NCBI RefSeq assembly: GCF_025698545.1
Contig: NC_068566.1
Span: 46,045,192 to 46,109,191, forward strand
Direction of reading: 5' to 3'
DNA length: 64,000 nt
From: Gossypium raimondii
Lineage: Eukaryota; Streptophyta; Magnoliopsida; Malvales; Malvaceae
The position numbers were made by a program, and so were the translations under genes. Below, in pieces: positions 11,156 to 23,252 of this stretch. The notes beneath the pieces are model-generated. The model saw only the letters and a program-made list of their open reading frames with translations, was not told the DNA's origin and ran no database searches. Each line of letters opens with the position of its first letter. Position 1 is the first letter of the stretch.

Positions 11156-12608
11156 AGATGAGATAAATGTGTTTTTATTTTATTTTTTCTACCTTAACCA
11201 GTGGTCCAAGGTTCGATCATCGCTTTGGGTATGAAACAACTTTAAAATTCATGGCCAACACCTACCTTATTAATAGACCTATAGAATGTAAAGATTTAAT
11301 TATTGAGCTCGCGCCCGTAAACATACTCGCAAAAAATGGGTCAATGCTTTTTCTTTTTGGAAAATGGGCCGATGTTCATTTTTCTTCAAAGAATGAATAA
11401 ATAAATAAAAGCTTAATACTAAATTTTAATTAGATTTTGGAAAGCACTAAGAAAAAAAAAAGAACTCAGCTTTAAATCTCAATCTTTACTGAAAATAGTT
11501 GTTGATATTCATTATGACAATTCGAATTTCGAGTTAGTAAAATTCCTTAATTTTTTATATAATTGTTATAAAATTTAATGATTTTTATAAATTTCCTTTG
11601 CAATTTATTGGTATTTGAATTTGCACATTTTTATCTTGATATTTAAATTTTTAGGGGTCTATTTTCGTTTCTGAACTTGATATTAAATTTTTATTATTAT
11701 CCAAATTGATACCTAAACATGCCAAGCCTTATAAAATTGTCCTCATATGCTAACTATATTAAGTTTTTATAAGGTAGCGAAATAATCAATGTATAACCAA
11801 CATGTGGCATATGACATGAAATTTTTTTGTATTTTAAATTTTAATTACATTTAGTTTAATTTTTATTTTAACTTAATGAAATTCTTTATATCTTGGTTTT
11901 TAAAACTATTGTTTTCTTCTTAGTTAAGTTCAAGACATAATTTTTGAACACATGTTTCTTTTGATACTAATGAAATTCTAGTGAAATTGAGGGCCATGCT
12001 TTTAAGGATATGGTCCTTTTTGAATCATTCCTATCATTAATGGTCAAAGTAATCTCAGCAATAAAATTTGAGTATATTGTTTAGTGAAACAAAAGAAACG
12101 CTAAATAATGGTAATTATTCTTATCATTAAATTCCATGTAATCTGTCACATATTGGTCATGCATTGAAATTTCTATCCCCTCATATAACAATTTGAAAGG
12201 TTTAGGTACCAAATTGGACCAAGGAGATTAAGTGCCAATTAAGAAGAAAAATGCCAAGTTTAGATACCAAATTGAGAAAAAAAGCTTGAGCATCAAAGTA
12301 AAAAAAAAAGTATCAAATTTAAGTATCAAATATTATATTAAACATTTACATTTATACCTTTGGTAATATTTTAAAATTATATATAATTATTCCCTCCTAC
12401 ATTCATTTACTATAATTTTAGCCATAAATTATTAAAAGCTGAAAACTTTCTTCAACAAAACTTATAAAAGAAATTCAATTTAACCAAGAATACCCACATC
12501 TTGTCTCCAGCAATAAGAGTATGGCATTCAATTATTTAACCAAATCTTTATCCTTTCTTCATTGAGCATTTGTCAATGCCTTAAATTACAGCAAAAGAAT
12601 TGAAGGGT
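11156..12608. other. Intergenic AT-rich sequence
   Basis: No gene is seen. A short segment at about 11355-11420 (AAAATGGGCCGATGTTC and what follows) is related to 1073-1125. Near 11205 a phrase resembling a tRNA B box (GGTTCGATCATCG) may be a SINE scrap. The rest is ordinary AT-rich spacer downstream of the HPR3-like copy A. Confidence 0.5.
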
Positions 12609-13978
12609 TCATTCATTTGAGACTACTGATACCAAAGGTTTATTCGAAAAGAAGGCTTTTAAGTTGCCAACAGTCAGCTGTAGCACAGCTTCAAAGCCTT
12701 CTGGTGTTCCGCCAGCACTGTGTGGAGACAACACGACATTATCAAGTCCAAATAGCTCCTTGGGGACATTAGGCTCATTTTCATACACATCAAGACCAGC
12801 ACCACCAATTTCTCCTCCCACTAAACACTGCACTAATTCCTTCTCGTTGATCAACGAGCCACGCCCGACGTTGATTATCACTCCTTCCTTCCCTAATGCT
12901 ACCATGACATCCTTATTGACCAAGTGGTAAGTTTCCTTTGTCAGTGCACAACAAAGAACAAGAACATCACTGTTTGCAGCAAGGTCCCGGACATTAGCAT
13001 AGAATGGAAATGGAACAGATTGCTTCTTGTTTCTTGAGGTGTAGGCAATGGTGCAGCCAAAGGCTGAGAGCCTCTTTGCAACTTCAGAACCAATGCTTCC
13101 CAATCCCACAATCCCTACACGCTTTCCCCCTAGCTGTGATTGCATATTTTGGTGTTAAATGCTAGTCATAGGTAGTTATGAAGAATAAGTCATTTCAATC
13201 AACAAATTCCTAAAATTTCATAAACTATAAGCCTAATGTGCTATAGCAATGTTACATCATGTTGCATTCTGCTCTGAGTTGTCCTTTATTTGCAGAAACC
13301 ATTATGAAAGTGAAGATCTATACTATAAACCTAAAAAAGAAAGATAGCCCATTTAAGATCAAGAAACAGACTTTTATTTAGATTTCTTTTCATGAACCTT
13401 GGAATATCTAAAGGCTTAAATTTCCACAAGACCAAAATATCCTAAACAAATACCTTAATTTTCACAACTGGATTCCTTCACTTATATGTTAAATTCAGTT
13501 ACTCTAAGGTTTTTACCTTAAAACCAAGAGGGTAGGTTTCCTTAACAGGCCACATCCGACCACGAACAAATCTATCAGCAGCAGAGATTCTTCTAAGGAC
13601 ATCGATCAACAACCCAACAGCACAATCCGCTACATCCTCTGCGAAGGCAGAGCTAGCATTAGTAACAACGATGCCTCGGCTTCGACAAGCAGGGAGGTCT
13701 ATATGATCAAGGCCAGCACTTGTAGCCACTATCAGCTCCAAAGCGGGCAGACGGTCGAGAAACTCGGCGGAAACTAGGGTGGGGCCCATAGTCATGAGAG
13801 CTCTTATGGAGGGAGCATGACGGGCCAGAAAGGAGTCGTACGGCTCAGGCGACTCGTAAGGGTCCAGGACATGGAATTGAGAACGTAAATGGTCTCCAAA
13901 AGGAAGGATGAATGAAGGTGGACGATGAAGGAAGACTACAGGTAGCTCTTCGGGTTGTTGGGTTTCTTTGTCGGCCAT
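12609..13978 (-). CDS. HPR3: Glyoxylate/hydroxypyruvate reductase HPR3-like, copy A
   Basis: A D-isomer 2-hydroxyacid dehydrogenase of 328 residues. HPR3-type enzymes reduce hydroxypyruvate and glyoxylate, backing up the photorespiratory pathway outside the peroxisome. Two exons: 13978-13517 (starts MADKETQQ) and 13133-12609, phase-0 intron of 383 bp with GT-AG ends. Exon 1 encodes the substrate-domain half, including ATSAGLDHIDL. Exon 2 opens with the Rossmann motif GIVGLGSIG (about 161-169). The presumed catalytic residues are Arg245 (in VGRGSL), Glu274 (ENEP) and His292 (SPH). The YTSR segment after beta-2 has an Arg that usually favours NADPH. The upstream in-frame ATG at 14020 would add 14 residues, but the MADKE start is shared by all copies. 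It differs from copies B and C near the C-terminus (SPHSAGGTPEG). It could also act on hydroxyphenylpyruvate. Confidence 0.9.
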
Positions 13979-15055
13979 GGTTAGGTAGGAGAGGATTAAG
14001 TGATGACTCCCAAGTTTCAAAAGAAAAAAAACAGTATAGTTTTGTTTCGTATTATGTGGTCAATATCATCGCGTTCATTTATTGAATTTTAGGTAGGGAT
14101 GAAATTATATAAAATTCTGATTCCATTTTATTCCTATTGATAAATTATATTTTTCTTCTTAATTTTAGTATTTTTAATTAAAATTTTTATATTATTAATT
14201 AAATTTAAATTTTTAGGAAAAAATTAAAATTAGAAAGAAAAATCGCGTTTCTATTGAAAATGAATAGGAATGGCATAGAATTACAATCTCATGCAATCTT
14301 TTCTAATTAAGGTGAATAGTTGATGCAAAGTTAGTTTTTTTTAATCAAAATAATAATTTAAAAATATTTTAACTATTTTTTAAACATAATTATTTGTTAT
14401 TATACAATATAATTGTGTTAGACAGAATAGTAACTAATAATAATAATATAAAGGCATTCGTCAAGATGATTCAAGTGCCTTCAAAGAGGTTAGCAGCGGT
14501 TCTACTATTGACTTAGTAAGTAATACTCTCGAAGGGTGTGTGTTTTTAAAATTTATGTAATTTTAGTTAAATCTCTTCTGCCGTTTTGCTATTAACTTAA
14601 TAAGCATTACTCTCAAAGGGTGTGTATTAGAATTTTATATAATTTTATTCCGTTTTAGTTAAATTTACCTATAATTTTAAAATTTATCGTTTTCCTTTTT
14701 TTATTATGTATACTATTATAGTAGTTTTCTAATTCATGCTTATTTGATCAAAATTCATGGATATTTGACTAAAACAATTTCTTAATGAACCTACAAAATA
14801 TGAAAGATTAATCATTGCACTCGCTCAAGTAGATATATATATTAAAAAAAAAGGTTTTGAAATTTTCTAATGCTTCGATGATTCTGCAGACAATTTAACA
14901 AAGATACCAACATCTTAGTTTCGAGTAACAACAAAGATACCAACATCCTGATTTCCAGTAACCAAGGTATGGATTTCAGTTATTTAACCAAATCTTTATC
15001 CTTTCTTCATTGAGCATTTGTCAATGCTTTACACTAAAGCAAAAGAATGAATGGT
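13979..15055. other. Intergenic spacer between HPR3-like copies A and B
   Basis: AT-rich, with no gene seen. A degenerate direct repeat of about 90 bp (about 14500-14560 and 14583-14645, phrases CTCGAAGGGTGTGTG / CTCAAAGGGTGTGTA) is present. From about 14899 the sequence is shared with the 3' flank of copy C (from about 23094), marking the left border of the B/C duplication unit. Confidence 0.5.
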
Positions 15056-17101
15056 TCATTCATTTGAGACTACTGATACCAAAGGTTTATTGGAAAAGAA
15101 GGCCTTTAAGTTGACAACAATCAGCTGGTCCAAAGCTTCAAAGGATTCTGGAGTCATGACAGCGCAGTGTGGAGACAACACGACATTATCAAGTCCAAAT
15201 AGCTCCTTAGGGACATTAGGCTCGTTTTCATACACATCAAGACCAGCACCACCCATTTCTCCCCCCACCAAACACTGCACTAATTCCTTCTCGTTGATCA
15301 ACGAGCCACGCCCGACGTTGATTATCACTCCATCCTTCCCTAATGCTACCATGACATCCTTATTGATCATGTGGTAAGTTTCCTTTGTCAGTGCAAAACA
15401 AAGAACGAGAACATCACTATTTGCAGCAAGGTCCCGGACATTAGCATAGAATGGAAATGAAACAGATTGCTTCTTGTTTCTTGAGGTGTAGGCAATGGTG
15501 CAGCCAAAGGCTAAGAGCCTCTTTGCAACTTCAGAACCAATGCTTCCCAAGCCCACAATCCCTACTCGCTTACCACCTAGCTGCAATTCCAAGTTTAGAA
15601 CAGTGTTTTCGTAAGGACCAGATGGGATGATCTAGTGCCTTGTAAAAGCAAAACGATGACATATTTGTTAAACTAAGCAGACAGATGGATAAAAGGAGGA
15701 AATGGAAGTTTGAAATAATCTGATAATATGAATTCTGATGCACTTTATTGAATGAATAATAAAACTTTTATATAGGTTGAATTACAACTGAAAAATCACT
15801 AAAAAATAAGAACAAAGCTGATACGTAAATCACTAGAAATATCAACTAATATGATACTCCTAAAGCCTAGCAACAATAAATTTTGACTGAATCAATAACT
15901 TTATTCAAACCAGCAAACTAATAACTCTAACAATATTTTGGTGTTTTCCATTGTTAGGCCAAGCCAATAGTTGTTTTGGAATGGTATGCGATATTTATGG
16001 TAAATTTGTACTTTGACCCTTAAAAATAATAAAATTTTGATTAAATCTTTTAAAAATTATAAAGATATAAACTATTAAAACAATAAAATTATTTTTTTAC
16101 TATAGTAAAAATATACTATTTAATTCCGGTCAAAAAAAATTTCCAACCTCAGCCACCGACACTATTTACCCCAAAAGTTCATTGCCAAAAAGAATGGAAA
16201 AAGAAAATTGCCCATTTAAGATCAAGAAACAACTTTGTGTTATTTAGATTTGATAAATCCAATTATGTTGTCTATGCAAATATTGTTGAATATCTGAAGT
16301 CAATCAACAACATCAAAATTTCATCAACTGGATTCCTTCACTTATATGATAAATTCTGTTACTCAAGGAATCAACACCAGATAAAAATAAACGTAAGTGG
16401 AGCAGCGTCACCTAAAATGGTAAATTTTTAATTTAAATTTATTATAATTTATAAAATTTTAAATTAATAATGATAAAATTTTATTTTGATTCTTTAAAAT
16501 TATAAAAATTTAATTTAATCCTTTAAAAATATTAAGATATAAATTATTAAAATAATAGAATTTGATTCCCGCATAAAAAAAAAATATTCATCCTCAGCCA
16601 CTGATAATAAAGAAAACAAACGTTTACCTTAAAACCAAGAGGGTAGTTTTCTTTAACAGGCCACAGCCGACCACGAACAAATCTATCAGCAGCAGAGATT
16701 CTTCTCAGCACATCGATCAACAACCCAACAGCACAATCCGCTACATCCTCTGCGAAGGCTAAGCTAGCATTAGTAACAACGATGCCTCGGCTCCAACAAG
16801 CAGGGAGGTCTATATGATTAAGGCCAGCACTTGTTGCCACTATCAGCTCCAAAAAAGGCAGTCGCTCGAGAAACTCGGCGGAAACTGGAGAAGGGCCGGT
16901 AGCCATGAGGACTCTTATGAAGGGAGCATGACGAGCAAGAAAGGAGTCATATGGTTCAGGCGATTCGTGAGGGTCTAGCATATGGAATTGAGAACGTAAC
17001 TGGTCTCTGAAAGAAGAGCCGGAAGGAATCTTGAATGAAGGTAGACGATGAACCAGCACTATAGGTAGCTCTTCGGGTTGTTGTGGTTCTTTGTCAGCCA
17101 T
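15056..17101 (-). CDS. HPR3: Glyoxylate/hydroxypyruvate reductase HPR3-like, copy B
   Basis: Two exons, 17101-16628 (MADKEPQQ start) and 15580-15056, give 332 residues with GT-AG splice sites and a phase-0 intron. The family motifs are intact: NAD(P) loop GIVGLGSIG (about 165-173), Arg249 in VGRGSL, Glu278 in ENEP and His296 in SPHC. The enzyme should reduce hydroxypyruvate and glyoxylate with NAD(P)H, like copy A. It is far closer to copy C than to A, in both exons and in the flanks. Its intron (1047 bp) is longer than that of C mainly because of a 267-bp solo LTR. No stop or frameshift is seen. Whether it is expressed cannot be judged from sequence. Confidence 0.9.
15666..15932 (-). mobile_element. 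267-bp solo LTR in the intron of HPR3-like copy B
   Basis: A TG...CA-bounded segment (TGTTAAACTAAG ... ACTCTAACA) is flanked by the direct repeat ATATT (15661-15665 and 15933-15937). The paralogous introns of copies C (about 23856) and D (about 14) have the single uninterrupted site ATATTTTG, so the insertion is precise. On the minus strand it reads like a Copia-type LTR, with a TATA-like CTATATAAAAG. No internal region or second LTR remains, consistent with LTR-LTR recombination. Confidence 0.85.
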
Positions 17102-17705
17102 CGTTGGGGTTGGAGAGGATTCCCTGTTAACTCCAAATAATAAGAACAACAGCTTAGTTTTGTTTCTTATTATGCGGTCGATATGATTTCTGGTTTTTTT
17201 TTTTCATTATATCATTGCATTTATTTAGTATTTTATAAGGAAAAACCAGAAAGGTTTGGATCTTAGATTAAATGTTAATAGAAAATTTGATACTAATGCG
17301 ACGACTTTTTTGTCGGATCATGAATTCATTATTTAATATTATTGGACACTAATTGTGTTACACAGATCGTGAATAATATTTTTAAAATGTCATCGTATGT
17401 ATGTTAAAAAATTGGGTAAATTTCTTAAAATAGTCACTTTTGTTTAGTTTAAGGTTACATTTTAGTCATTTATGTTTGAAATGTTACGTTTTAGTCACTT
17501 ACGTTATCGTGTTGTAACATTTTAGTCACTGAATCGTTAATTGTCATTAACGATATAACGGTAAGCTAACGTGACATGTTAAATCATTATTTCAAACGAA
17601 AATTTTAGGTTAAATTCTACAATTGCTCCCCATATTTTTTGTCATTTTGAGCAATTTAATTTTTTTCTTTTATGGTCTTTTAGCTTTCCCTTTTTTTTAA
17701 ATTTT
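17102..17705. repeat. Upstream region of HPR3-like copy B with a solo MULE-like arm
   Basis: No gene is seen. From about 17414 the sequence reads GGGTAAATTTCTTAAAATAG with repeated TTTTAGTCAC phrases, the usual look of terminal repeats of non-autonomous elements such as that at 59486-60854. A small palindrome (CGTTAATTGTCATTAACG) lies near 17535. No opposite arm was found, so it is called a fragment. Confidence 0.4.
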
Positions 17706-18520
17706 GGCATAATTGCAAAAAAAACCCTCAACATTTGGAGGCTTTTGGCTTTGTGCCCTTGACCCCTTTTTTTTAATTGACATCCTCAACATTATGATTT
17801 TTTTCTGAATCAATCCAATTTTAACGGTAAACTTGAATTGACCGTCAGTCAAACGGTAGGTCAATGAAATAGTCTATATGGCGACATGCCACATAAGCAC
17901 GATGATGTCATCAAAACAATTCTTTTTCATTTTTTCCATCTTCTTTTTTCTTCTCTCTTCTCTTCCCCTCTAATTGTTTTCTCAGATTTTCTCTCTTTCC
18001 AAACACCCATTTTCGCTTCACTCCCCTCACTTCATTCTCAGTCTCTATTGGCAACCCACACAATACCCTTGGTTGGAACCTTCTTCATCCGAAAATCTAA
18101 GAAAGAGAGAAAATCTAAGATTTCTTAAGATCAAAAGTTCATGTTGACACCATTTTTTGGATTGAAAAAAACGGGGTCGACTTGGGTTTTAAAAATGAAA
18201 ACGGGAGTCGCCACCAATCCTTTTTAATGAGGTGTGATTGGATCACCTCGAAAAGTGGTTGTTTTTAATAAACGGTTTGATTTTATTAAAACAACGATTT
18301 TGGTCCACGAAATTCAGAAAACGGGTTCGGGAGTCGATTACGTACGAGGAATGATTAGCACCCTCGTAACGCCCAAAATTGGTACCTAGTTGATTATTTA
18401 ATGTCTTAATGTCGAAAATTGATAACTTTGAAGAATTTTAAAAAATACGATCATTTTATTAAAACATTGAAAATTTTCAAGAAAAGGGGGATATTTCACG
18501 TTGTTCGAGAAAAAGAATCA

Positions 18521-18963
18521 TATCCAGTAAGTTAGGACACAATGTCTCGAATTCCTGATACGCGAATAAAAAATACTTATTTAAAAGATATTTAACTATC
18601 TTGGATTGAAAAAGGGATCACGGCCAGTAAGTTAGGACACGATCCTTTTTTAATTCCCGATATCGTTTAAAATTTGAGTTTGAAAATATTCACGTAATAA
18701 AGTTTAAAAGAATATTCAATTGTTTAAATCAAATGAAGAAATCGCAACCCAATACGTTAGGGCACAATTTATCAAAATATTAAACATTAAATATTACATT
18801 TATTTACAAAAAATCCTCGTTTCGAGAAAACAACGTGTCACATCCAATGCGTTAGGACACAACATATTGAATTCTCGATAACGAGGTTTTTATCATTTTT
18901 AAAAGAGTAATCTCAATTATTTAAGTTCAACGAAGAAAGTCGAAACCCAATACGTTAGGGCTC
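18521..18963 (+). repeat. Five-copy degenerate tandem repeat inside the LTR
   Basis: The motif CCAATACGTTAGGGCAC or its variant CCAGTAAGTTAGGACAC recurs at about 18524, 18624, 18748, 18844 and 18949, a spacing of roughly 96-124 bp. Between copies the sequence alternates between segments like TCGAGAA and T-rich stretches. It looks like an old tandem array specific to this LTR family. Confidence 0.75.
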
Positions 18964-19239
18964 GTTTCTCTCGAATATCCAAAATATCGAAGATTACTTA
19001 TTTCTAAAATTTCTTTTTCGGAATCTAAATAAAAATAGGTGTAATGGAATAACGATGATAATGATGTAAGTAAAATAATAACACGAGCAATAGCATCAAA
19101 GATAAGAGAAATAAAAAAGGACAAATCAATAGCATACAAAATAAATATATAAGCAAATAAAGTTAAAGCATTCTTTTAAAATAATAACAAAATATAAATA
19201 AATAAAGAAAACGAAAAAAATATAAAAATCTAAAATGTA

Positions 19240-19376
19240 AAAGGATGTATATATATAAAGTTATAAAATAATATATATATATATATAAGTATGTATACAT
19301 ATATTTGTGAAGATAAAGAATATAAATATAGATATATGTATATAAGTTATAAAATAAAAATATATATAAGTATGTA

Positions 19377-19415
<39 letters not shown>

Positions 19416-19480
19416 TTATGAAAATATGTACGCGTATAAATATATATATTTATAGAAATGTATATATATATGTATATAAC
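19240..19480. repeat. TA-rich simple-sequence region
   Basis: Long runs of TA/ATAT alternate with GTATGT. The purest run is (TA)n near 19386-19412. This is low-complexity sequence within the solo LTR. Confidence 0.9.
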
Positions 19481-21652
19481 AAAATTTGAGATTAAAAGAT
19501 AAAAATGAGTAAATAATAATAATCAATAATAATAATACAAGATTAATGGATATTTAAACTTAGATAAATAAATAAAATATAAATACAATAACAATAATAA
19601 TACAAACTAATAACATAATATAATAATATAATACTGAGATATAAAAATATATAATAACTAAGTTAATTAACAAAATAACAAAAAAAAGGACTAATTTAAA
19701 TTCAAAAACAAAGATTTGGGGCAAAATCAAAAATAAAATAAAAGGAAGGACCAATCTTAACACGCTAATAACATGGAAGGACTGAACAGGTAATTTTCCC
19801 TTTCCCCCCAAAACGCACAATTCCATTAAGGACCAAATTGCAAACGAAACAAATTATGGGGGTCAAATTAAAAACAATAAAAAAATTGATTAAAAGGCCT
19901 AAAAATCGGAAGGGCTAAAGGTGCAATTAGCCCTTCCAACGAAAACACGCGGATCCTGGCCTGGAGCGGATCGAGTCGGGTCGGATAGCCTTAAAACGAA
20001 GCCGTTTTGGCGTTTTAAAGGGCTGAGCAAAACGACGCCGTTTTGCTTCCCTATTTAAACCAATTTTTTCCAAAAACTTTCATTTTTCTTTCTTCTTCAA
20101 AAAAAAAATCCCAAGAATCCTCTCAACTCTCCCCTTTTCTCTCCGAGCACCGGCCAAGGCTTCCTTTTTTGTTTTTGTTGCGATATTTTGAAATAAACAA
20201 AAAAATAAAAAACAAATAAAAAATATAAAAAAATGATAAAACAAAATAAAACGAAAATCACCTTTAAAAATTTGTTGTTTCTTATTTCTTGATACTTTTT
20301 ATTCAAAAAAAAAGAGAGACTTTTACATGTCTTTTGTTTCGGCTTTTATAGCCAATTTTTACACATGATTTTTCAGTTTTCTTGTTTCTGTTTGCTACTT
20401 GCGTGTTCTTTCTTCTTGCAGGTGATTTGATGGCACAAGTGGGCAACGTGGGACGTGCGGCGGTGGCAGAGCAAGTAGCCAACTTCGGCAGAGGCTAGGT
20501 GTGGCGACAGTCTAGGGTTAGGTGCAATAGAGGCTAGGGTTTTTCTTTTTTTTTTTTCTATTTGTTTTGGGCTGCTGGGAATGGGTTTAGGTTTTGGTTT
20601 TGGGATGTTTGTAATTGGGTCTATTATTGGGCTGGTAGTTGGGTCTGAAATTTTGGGTTGTGGGCAAAATTGGACTATACAGTTCATTTTCTCACTAAAC
20701 CAATAATATATGAAAACTGTATGATAAGACATTTAAGTTTTCTTGAAGGGAAAAGAAAGTTATGATTCTAAATAAATGGAAAAATTAATTACTCAAATTT
20801 CATCATTAACTGTTAAAATTTTCGTAAACCCTTCAATCTAAATACTACCATTTTTAATCACAGTTAGTTGAGTTTCACAACATGCTTTGTTCATTAAGAT
20901 AACAAAAGAATCAAGATTTCGGTAGAAAGATCATAGCCTATTATGGAAATAGAATTGACAAGTTAAATCTCAAGCAAAACCAAAAAAAAATCCATTAACT
21001 TATACGTAGGAAAACGACTCAAAAGACCATAAAAGGAAGAGCTTTAGCATAAATAAAGAAAACCCGTTTTACCAACTTCATTCAAGAATCAAAATATCAT
21101 TTCTTTAAAAAAACCCCAAACATTCCAATTTTCCAAATATTTCAAAATAGGAAAAGAGGACTCACCTAACAACTTGGCGGCAACCAAGGTCTCGTATCGC
21201 TACAAGTGCCTTCCCATATGAGAAACCAAGCAAACTATCGTCAAACAAAATGGAAGAAATATTGAGAGCCAAATATATTCAGTTAAAAAGCAACCAACAA
21301 ATATATCCAGTTGAAATGGGTATTTGAGAGAATGAAATGCAGGCGTGGGCATGAAAATGGTGGTGCGTGTGTGAGTGTGTTTTTACTGTAACAGCAAGGG
21401 AGAGAGAGAGAAGATGATGCCATTGTGCTTATGTGGCACGCCACATTGGCTTATTTTATTGATTGGTGCTCGACTGACGGTCAACTCACTCTTATTGTTA
21501 AAATTGGGCTAATTTTTTGAAAAAATCATAATGTTGAGAGGGTCAACAAAAAAAAGGTCAATGGCACAAAATTAAAAGTTCTTAAACGTTAAGGGCTTTT
21601 TTTGTAATTATGCCTTTTATTTTTCATTCTTTTCTGCTTCTCCCTCTGTTTT

Positions 21653-21831
21653 CCTCCCTTCTTCATTTCTTTTAACGTAGTTTTTCTATGTTTTCTATTT
21701 GTTAAAACTAGTCCTTATACTTTTATTTTTTTTAAAACAATTTAATTTTTTCGAGTGATTGTGAACTTGCAGACTAGTTTTAACAAATGAAAAAAATAGA
21801 AAAACTACATTAAAAGAAATGAATAAGGAGG
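21653..21831. repeat. Hairpin-forming inverted repeat
   Basis: Arms 21653-21713 and 21772-21831 are near-perfect inverted copies (ATTTCTTTTAACGTAG versus CTACATTAAAAGAAAT) around a spacer of about 58 bp. It immediately follows the right end of the TIR element. It may be a small foldback element. Confidence 0.7.
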
Positions 21832-23252
21832 AAAACACACAAAAGTAACATGAAACATACAAAAGTAACTATTTATACTTTGTACACTTTAAAAAACTTT
21901 ATTAATAAATCATGAGTTTTTTTTTTAACAATAGGCCATGATTTCTTTACGGTGTCACTACATGAATGGAATTAAAAAAATTATGTTCAATGAAAAATAT
22001 ATTCACTTTTTTAAAATAATTTGCCATGATATTTAGTAACCTTAATTTACCACCCACGATGAAAAAAATGGTTAAATTTATGATGAAGACAAAATTAAGT
22101 ACAAAATTATAAACTCTTCACTGCAAAATGAAAATAGGACTAGTGTTAGACTAGTAATTAGTTAATAGTTAATAAGAAGGATAAATACTAAAATTATAAG
22201 TAAATTTTGATCTAATGTGCAATATTATACATAAACTTTGATTTTGTAAATGAAGTTTTGATTTGATTCAATTTTGACAAATCATTAACACATTATCGAA
22301 TTAGCACCGCTTTACGTTGATATATTGCATACACAAACAATTACATTAATTTGATATGAAAATAAATGTACGTATCCGTTTCTTTAAATGTCTACAATTG
22401 GATCAAATCAAAATTGATCATGTATAAATATGAATCATAATTCAAGTTTCATTTGTATAATTGCACCAAATCAAATTTATGTATCAAATTACACATTGGA
22501 CCACAGTTCATGTATAAATTTTGATACTTATTCCAAAAAATATAGGGTAAACTACACCCAAAGTCACTAAACTATTAGTAAATTTATATTTTGATCACTC
22601 AACTTCAAAAGCTACAAAATAATCATCGAACAAAATACTCTTGATGATGATCTTCTTTTAATTTTACCCTTTAAACTCTCTCTCTCTTTAAGAATGTGGA
22701 GTGGACACTAGCTATGTTTTTAATGCAGTGTTAATTCCTTATTATGATTTTAGTTTATTCTTGTTATTGTGTTAATATTGTGTTATTTGTTGTTTTTGTC
22801 TTCTTTTTGAATTAAAAAACATTGTAATCGATTTTTTCAGTATCTTAAATTTATTTTTAACAAAAGAATAAATAAGTAAAAATTCAATTAATTCGGTTAA
22901 CCATCCGATTTAATCGAAATAATTTCATTAGTAATATTCCTTCGATTAAGGACTAAATTTTTTATCACATAATTAATGGACGAAGTTGGCAACCACCACA
23001 CTACATATCGTGATTGATAATATTTTTAAAATGTCATGGTAGACAAATTATATATATTTATAAACTTTATTACTAGAGTCCCCACATGAATGAAAGATAC
23101 CAACATCTTAGTTTCGAGTAACAACAAAGATACCAACGTCCTGATTTCCAGTAACCAAGGTATGGATTTCAGTTATTTAACCAAATCTTTATCCTTTCTT
23201 CATTGAGCATTTGTCAATGCTTTACATTAATTAAAGCAAAAGAATGAATGGT
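21832..23252. other. Intergenic spacer with a solo TIR arm
   Basis: No gene is seen. At about 22545-22640 the phrase GGGTAAACTACACCCAAAGT and the following text match the ends of the TIR element at 28270-35054, but no opposite end is present. From about 23094 the sequence is shared with the 3' flank of HPR3-like copy B. Confidence 0.5.

Larger units (their letters stand above)
18142..20681 (+). mobile_element. 2.5-kb solo LTR (Ty3-gypsy type)
   Basis: It starts TGTTGACACCATTTTTTGG and ends GGACTATACA, and is flanked by a perfect 5-bp duplication GTTCA (18137-18141 and 20682-20686). There is no primer-binding site, gag or pol, and no second LTR. The start resembles LTRs of large Ty3-gypsy (Tat/Ogre-like) elements of cotton as I recall them. 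It sits inside the TIR element, so it inserted later. It contains a long AT-rich TA-repeat middle and a five-copy degenerate repeat. The minus-strand frames at 18927-19139, 19560-19826, 20097-20306 and 20373-20732 are not recognisable genes. Confidence 0.88.
17706..21614. mobile_element. Non-autonomous TIR element, interrupted by a solo LTR
   Basis: The outer 200 or so bases are inverted copies of each other: 17706-17920 starts GGCATAATTGCAAAAAA and 21405-21614 ends TTTTTTTGTAATTATGCC. Both arms contain AACATTATGATTTTTT and a GACCGTCAGTC segment. Without the inserted 2540-bp LTR and its 5-bp duplication the element would be about 1.36 kb. The flanks TTAAATTTT and TTTTATTTT agree at 7 of 9 positions, which hints at a 9-bp duplication of MULE type but is weak in such AT-rich DNA. 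No transposase is present. The small frame at 17886-18128 is not recognisable. Confidence 0.75.

Noticed and set aside
18521-18963. CRISPR-like array (regularly spaced short repeats)
   Set aside because: Repeats are degenerate, spacers vary and are AT-rich LTR sequence, and the genome is eukaryotic.
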